A stretch of 64,000 nt of DNA from the NCBI GenBank assembly GCA_035578155.1, contig JAPWDM010000003.1, positions 67,014,142 through 67,078,141 on the forward strand. Direction: 5' to 3'. The first letter of the stretch is position 1. Every line of letters begins with the position of its first letter. This DNA comes from Brachynemurus nebulosus (taxonomy: Eukaryota; Arthropoda; Insecta; Neuroptera; Myrmeleontidae). The notes under the pieces were generated by a model that worked only from the letters and a program-made list of their open reading frames with translations, made no database searches and was not told the DNA's origin. Of the stretch, positions 58,437-64,000 are shown one piece after another. The translations under genes were made by a program, and so were the position numbers.

Positions 58437-58947
58437 TGGAAAAAATAGTAACTTGAACACTAACCGTTATGCTAAATCGTTAGGAATTTTAAAAAAATAT
58501 AACCGACAAAAGGAGGAAATAGAAGAGAAAACATAAAATGAACCACTCACTTAGACATTGATGACACTGTACCGCGTTTTGTGCCACAAATTTACTTCTT
58601 CAACTCGGCATAAATTTATTATGATTGAATGTTACAGAGGAAAATTTATAGAAAGGATGTATTCTGGAATAATTGCATACCATTTGAGAAAGATATCTAT
58701 TGAAATTCTTAAACTAATAACTGATTCTTTGAACAGTAGGTATTACACGTGGTTCATTTGTCTTATTTCTACGAAAAATTTAGCGGTTACATTAACGAAT
58801 ACTATTTCTAGTATTTTAACAAATACTAAATATTTTATAGATTTTAGCATAATTTTGTTTGTTCAAAAGTTTACTCTGATTGGAGGATTTAAATTTGAAA
58901 ATTCTACGTAATTATTAAAAATAACGTTTCGACAATGTTTTTCTTAA

Positions 58948-59990
58948 GGTGCGTCCAGACCAACGCGCCGCGCAGTGCAGAATGCTCGCGCACGTTCGCG
59001 ATCAAAATCAGCTTATTAAACAACCAAAAAGCCGTCCAAACATCCGCGCCGCGCAGTGCAAAACGTTCGCGAACGTTATAGCAATAGTCAGTTTGGACGG
59101 GTATACCCGGACATCTGCAACAACTTGCGCACGAACAAACTTGATCCAAGTAAGGTCGGTACTTCAAAGGAATATCTTTGATTCAACATACTCAGCTTGT
59201 TGCAGATGTGCGCGTTCGTGCGCGTGCAACCGTCCAAATAGACGCACCGCGCTGCGCAAAATGTTTGCGAACGTTCGTGAACGAAATGCACACTACGTAG
59301 CGTACATGCATTTATATTCAGATTTGTATGTTTGGTTATGTTTGAAGAATGTTCAGATTTAAATTAAATCCGCGATGGAGTTAGAAAATGTAAAAATTGC
59401 AGCAACCAACCTCATTGTTTATTAAATTTTCAGAATAATTTTTTCCCTTGTAAATTGATTGTAAACAGGGTTGAACAAAACATTTCAAAAAACCCATTTA
59501 AAATGAAAAACGGAAAGTGGTAAAATGGAAAACTATTTTGCTAAACCTACTGAACACATAGAAAATTAAAAATGTTTTTGTTAGCCATTATTAAAACAAA
59601 AATGAAAAATAGCTATTCGAAATAAGTTAGAAAATGTAAACGCAATTTTTCCCTTTTTAAAAAATTATCATCCCCTTAAAATTATTTTAACTATGGGTTA
59701 GATTACTTTTAAATCAGATATTTCGAATTTCTGAAATAAAATCATTTTCTTCTAGTGCTTATATATTATAATGATGGCAATTTTATAATAAAAAATAATA
59801 ATAATAAGAAAGTTTTATGCTGCAACAAAAATGTCTTTTGAAGTATTTACCGACATTATCACGAACATGTTCGTTTGTGCGCAAACTGTTGCAGCTGTGT
59901 GCGTTTGTGCGCGCGTACACGTCCAAACTGACTGTTTTTGCAACGTTTGCGAGCATTCTGCACTGCCTGGCGCGTTGGTCTGGACGCACC
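58948..59990. mobile_element. 1-kb TIR element with GC-rich ends
   Basis: The left end GGTGCGTCCAGACCAACGCG and the right end (inverted) are identical for 25 bp and stay similar through GCAGTGCAGAATGCTCGC. The flanks are TTAA (58944-58947) and TTTA (59991-59994), consistent with a TTAA target with one mutation. A second inverted pair lies inside (about 59030-59090 against 59215-59280, with GCGCCGCGCAGTGCAAAACG-like phrases). The ends are far GC-richer than the AT-rich middle. Open frames over it are symmetric artefacts. No transposase is present. Confidence 0.8.
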
Positions 59991-59994
59991 TTTA

Positions 59995-60865
59995 GAATTT
60001 AATGTTAGTTTAGCGTCGTTTGAAAAAATATTAAATAAAGCACAGATCTTGACTGTTTCTCTCCTGCCTGACCTTTTGTAGAAAGTCTAGTGATTCTATT
60101 CCAGGGAACCAGTCATACTTTCGAAACTATTTGATACACTTTTTCTCTCGCATTCTGTACCAATTTTTTTTTTTTGAAAAACCCGCATCCTTAATAATTG
60201 AAGCCAATTTATATTATATGGTAATAAGGGTACACGTACGTAAGGCTCCTGTAGTATGGGTTGCGTGTTGTGTTAGCTAAACAATATCTCGCCCGTTCCA
60301 GTTTACCGTCGTCACACATACACGATCAAAGACAGTCGAACAATTATTAATTTACCTTGATACGGGCACACTCTTTTGATGTGCTTCATGTTTCATTAAT
60401 TTAAGGTAGCGACGAGGTAGGTTAAAAGTATTATGATTCTTTTATTAATCTCCCGTGTGTCCTGTGTGTTATTGATTTTGTGCGTCTATTGTGGGAATAA
60501 TGAATAGATAAGTATCAAATTTTGTGATATTTTTATTATTTGCAAGGTAAATTGTATTGGGAAATAATATGCCCATTTAATAATATTGTTAATGGTATGA
60601 GAATTTTTTTGTAAGTAGATCATGTGGGTACAAGTATGCGTAAATATTAACAATAGATTTTGAAATAATGATATCATTTTTTGATATTTAATAAATTAAT
60701 CGTCAATCGAAATTACAATTTACCTGTAATATATCGAAAGTTTTGTGAGAAAGTGATTACCAGTATTTAGAGGGAGTGTGATGTGTGAGTTTATTCTTTC
60801 GGTATAGGTATTAGGAAAAGAAACTACTTCAAAGGATCATAAGCAAAAAATCGAATTTTGTAAGA
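59995..60865. other. No recognised feature
   Basis: AT-rich sequence without recognised repeats or genes. Confidence 0.4.
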
Positions 60866-60873
60866 AGTTGCAG

Positions 60874-61176
60874 CAGGGCCAGCTTAGCCAATAGGCCACC
60901 CTAAGCCATGATTTGTAGGGGCGGTAAATTTTTAAAATAGAGCGGAAAAATGAGTAATGAAGGTTCGTTTTTCTATTTTTTTTTCTTTTTGCATGTCACT
61001 TATTTTTTTTAAGAGAAAGTTTGTAAAGAAGGTAAGAAAAGGGGCGGCAAATTTTTAAAACAGGGCAGAAAAATTTGTGATTGACGCTTTTTTTAAGATT
61101 TCCTTTTTTCAAATAAAAGGTAGGGGCGGCATTTTTCAAGATGCCTAGGAGCGGACTCAGGGTTAATCCGGCCCTG
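60874..61176. mobile_element. hAT MITE with perfect 8-bp target duplication
   Basis: AGTTGCAG at 60866-60873 and 61177-61184 are identical. The ends CAGGGCCAGCTTAGCC and (inverted) CAGGGCCGGATTAACCCTGA are hAT-like. The 303-bp interior repeats GGGCGGCAAATTTTTAAAA three times (about 60925, 61030 and 61120, with variation). Fragments of the same family occur at 25345 and 39405. Confidence 0.9.
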
Positions 61177-61440
61177 AGTTGCAGTATTTGTAAATCAATT
61201 TGAGGGAAAAATTAAGTTTTTGCTCCCAAAGTGCGGTCGCAATACCAAATCGTCTGCAATCTCCAATTTGGGAAGAAAATTTACATCAACTTTTTCGACT
61301 ATTTGAGTTACTTTTCTCGAATTCGCATTAAATTTCGCAATAACAAAAACCTATGAGTATGACGTCATTAAATTCAGTTTTTTATGTCACCGAAGGATGA
61401 CATATTGATTTTGTTGTGTGATCATAGTGGGGGAAACATT

Positions 61441-61498
61441 AGCAATAATAATAATAATAATAATAAAAACATTAATAAACATTAATAATAATAATAAA
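61441..61498. repeat. AAT-type microsatellite, interrupted
   Basis: Runs of AATAATAAT with AAACATTAATAAACATT interruptions. Confidence 0.85.
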
Positions 61499-62158
61499 GT
61501 AATGTTTTTTTTTTGAAACGGCAGACGTCTATGAAAATATGTTCTCATTTTTTGGGGAGTATTTCTAAAAATAGAAAAAAACAAACTATTAATGATTTTT
61601 TTTTAAAATTAATTGTTACACAAATGTAATGAATTAGATCTGTTGGATAAATTTGGGTAATTCGCCTTCGAAATTTTCATATTTTTTGTAAAAATCGTTC
61701 AGGAAATGTGTCATGTCATGTGTCATCTTGTCAAGTCTTATTGGAACACTTATTAAAAATTTTAATAAGAATCTTGTTTTTTTTTTTTGTTTTTTTTGGG
61801 GGGGTTTTTTTGGTCCCACAAGCATATTTACAATCTTGGTATTAATCCTGTTAGGCTAACGATTATACTTGAACAAAAACTAGAAAATTTATTTCTAATT
61901 AATTCCATAAGTAAATCGTTTACAAGACAAGTAGGTGAACTTATGGACGTCTTTACTTGAAAACATTTAAATTGCCAATAATACCCGATACATTTGTAGG
62001 TAGAATAATTTCTTGTATAATTATTAATTAGAGTATTCAGTATACTGTAAGTAAGTATACTCATTGTTTGTATTGTATATGCATCCAGAACGAGGTGTTT
62101 ATTGTTTTCATGTCGCGAACAAGAGGAGGAAATGGACAATCAACAACAGTCCACTCAC

Positions 62159-62272
62159 GGTGCCACTATAGTATACCATCTACCCACCGTTTGTCTTCAA
62201 AAACACAAAAGAAAGATTTTTTAATCAATTACTGAATAAAAAAAAAAAAACCGGGTATACTATAGTAGCACC
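62159..62272. mobile_element. 114-bp foldback MITE
   Basis: GGTGCCACTATAGTATACC at the left and GGTATACTATAGTAGCACC at the right are inverted copies with one mismatch. The short interior ends in an A12 run. The target duplication is unclear. Confidence 0.7.
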
Positions 62273-63073
62273 ACACTATCTAACTGGTAAGCATGTGCCA
62301 ATGACCGACGCGGGATGAACTAGTGACAAAACAATACACTAAAAGTATTGTATCATTATATTGTACTCTCGTTACTTACTCACTTATGGGTCGCCCACAC
62401 ACGTGCAAGGTATAGTTAACACGTAGCGCGTGGTCCGGCTCTGATAAGCTCCTTCCTCCCATTATTACTTACAATCAGTGCTTACTTAGTTGTTCAGCTT
62501 CCTACATATCCGGTGCATGAATGTATATCTAACTTAAACAAGTTCAATTTAATTCTATTATTCATATCTCTGTTTGATACAGTGTAATTGTATATAAGTT
62601 GGTCTTTATTTGCGCAAGTGAGTTGTAGTACCTCACTCAAATTTTTGAGTTGTGTTTGTGTGTGTGTGTGTGTAATAACAAGATAAATGATGTGAGAGGA
62701 GATCGACAAGTATGTAATTATCTTCGTTTTTTTTTTTTTTATTGTTATTTATTTCTGTCAAATTTATTCGGACAATTATTTTAATGATTAAATTTGTATT
62801 GCTGGATGTTTTAGTTTTATTAAATTTTCGATTGGTATCATCGAACTCTTCCTTTACTTTAATTTTTATCAATCACTACTTAAATTTCGTATTCTATATA
62901 ATCTGTATTCCCAAAAACTTAGCAAAAGGATACAATCATGGAATCTTTTCAATTTTTTCTATTGAACTATTCGACATAAAAATTTGAAATTTAGGACTCA
63001 TCGAGTATGGTGTCCCAATTCTAGACGTGAAGTATAAAAAATTAAATTTTGATTTTAAGAGGATCGTTTAGAC

Positions 63074-63224
63074 CAGTGATTCCCAAAGTGGGGATCGCGA
63101 CCCCTATAGGGATCGTGGAAACTATTTGAGGGGTTGCAGAAATAATTGACTACTCATTTCAGGGGTCCTTCAAAATTTTTAAGTAGAAAGAAGTGTCCCG
63201 AACCAAAAAGTTTGGGAATCACTG
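63074..63224. mobile_element. 151-bp hAT (Charlie-like) MITE
   Basis: The ends CAGTGATTCCCAAAGTGGGG and (inverted) CAGTGATTCCCAAACTTTTT are classic hAT termini. GTTTAGAC (63066-63073) and GCTTAGAC (63225-63232) form an 8-bp duplication with one mismatch. The interior contains GGGATCGCGACCCC. No coding sequence is present. Confidence 0.92.
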
Positions 63225-63372
63225 GCTTAGACATTGAAAATGAGATTGTAAACCGAGTCAAAATTATCAGGATTTAAACACTCTAGCACCAGTTATATCG
63301 AATCCATGTTTAAAAATCACTTATTGTATATGAAATACTATTTGCGCAAGTTTATTTGGCTCACATTTTTAA

Positions 63373-64000
63373 CCCTAGAATCATACGTTGATCTACGAGT
63401 CAAGTTAATCATACATCGGCGTCGTTTCGACGAATGGACTTTTTACGGGGAGTTTTAGAGTTTATTTGCAAAAAACATTTTTTTTACATAACAATACTAC
63501 AAAAGCGAACAAAATATTTAAAAAAATTGGATTTGGAAAAATTTCTTAAAATAAATATTTATTAATTATTTTAATCTTTTTATCAAAGCATATTTTCACT
63601 ATAAAAATTAAAAAATAGATAAATACATCAGTTGTATCATAAAACGTGTCTTTCAAATAATTAATTTATGAACTATTATGAATCAGTGGACATGTGTGAC
63701 TTTACAGAATGTGAAATTTCTCAGTCATAAATATTCCTATATAGATATGTAGTTATTTCCCCATTAGGCACATTTGTAAATTTTCTAAAATTTGTCAGTA
63801 ATTTTTCGAATAAGATCTCCAAAAATACTAAAAATTAAAATATTTTCCACAAAATAAATTGTTAATCTTTTATTAACTCACTTGAAACGCATTCTTTGGT
63901 TTGCGATTCAATATATTAAAACTTCAGTATTATGTCGTCTCTATAAGTCAAACAGCTGTAATCATCTTTCACATTATCATAGTCATTGAATAAATTAATT
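63373..64000 (+). mobile_element. piggyBac-like MITE, cut by the window end
   Basis: TTAA at 63369-63372 is followed by CCCTAGAATCATACGTTGAT. The sequence then matches the copy at 56959 closely to the last base of the window. The subterminal motif is GGCGTCGTTTCGACGAATGG. The distal end lies beyond the window. Confidence 0.85.

Noticed and set aside
58558..58911. 117-codon plus-strand open frame with hydrophobic stretches
   Set aside because: Hydrophobicity follows from T-rich codons; no family pattern, and it lies against a transposon boundary.

Overview
This is an AT-rich eukaryotic sequence, most likely from an insect or another arthropod. The signs are abundant Tc1/mariner, pogo-like, hAT, PIF/Harbinger and TTAA-type (piggyBac-like) DNA transposon relics, a tRNA-derived SINE, long (TA)n tracts, and no operons or bacterial-type genes. 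The species cannot be named from the sequence. No intact host protein-coding gene could be supported on either strand; the longest open frames are scattered, low-complexity or lie inside repeats. The window reads as gene-poor intergenic or intronic DNA built from layers of nested transposons.

Layout. 1-4.2 kb: an inverted piggyBac-like relic split by about 2.9 kb of later insertions, including a long palindrome with a (TA)n centre. 4.6-5.9 kb: a TTAA element nested inside a related TTAA element; the inner one has a second copy at 34.9-35.8 kb. 8.9-9.4 kb: a hAT-type MITE built from CAAGAC hexamers. 10.1-11.8 kb: a TTAA element carrying a decayed mariner-like element. 12.5-13.2 kb: a PIF/Harbinger relic with a recognisable transposase fragment. 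22 kb: a near-perfect 310-bp palindrome. 23.2-24.0 kb: a pogo-like relic. 24.6-25.1 kb: a hAT MITE with a perfect 8-bp target duplication. 26.4-27.7 kb: a hAT element carrying its own transposase tail and a nested mariner. 29.2-29.9 and 51.2-51.9 kb: two copies of one TA-flanked element. 31-32.1 kb: two tRNA-like genes in a duplicated arrangement. 32.8-33.4 kb: a Tc1 relic. 38-43 kb: a hAT-type element containing a 4.4-kb TA-flanked element, which holds two tandem arrays; one has a ~102-bp period and repeats a heat-shock-element motif. 47.1-47.4 kb: a decayed two-exon THAP-domain gene. 48.8-49.7 kb: a second CAAGAC hAT MITE with a TA element inserted exactly at its terminal TA. 57.0-57.9 and 63.4 kb to the end: two more piggyBac-like MITEs. 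58.9-60.0 kb: a TIR element with GC-rich ends.

A dispersed family called R1 here has at least five copies, each with two conserved blocks around a (TA)n core. Family B is a second dispersed, partly tandem repeat. Nothing supports a functional pathway. The most interesting structures are the HSE-bearing array inside a transposon, the exactly resolvable nested insertion at 48.8-49.7 kb, and the duplicated tRNA-like genes.
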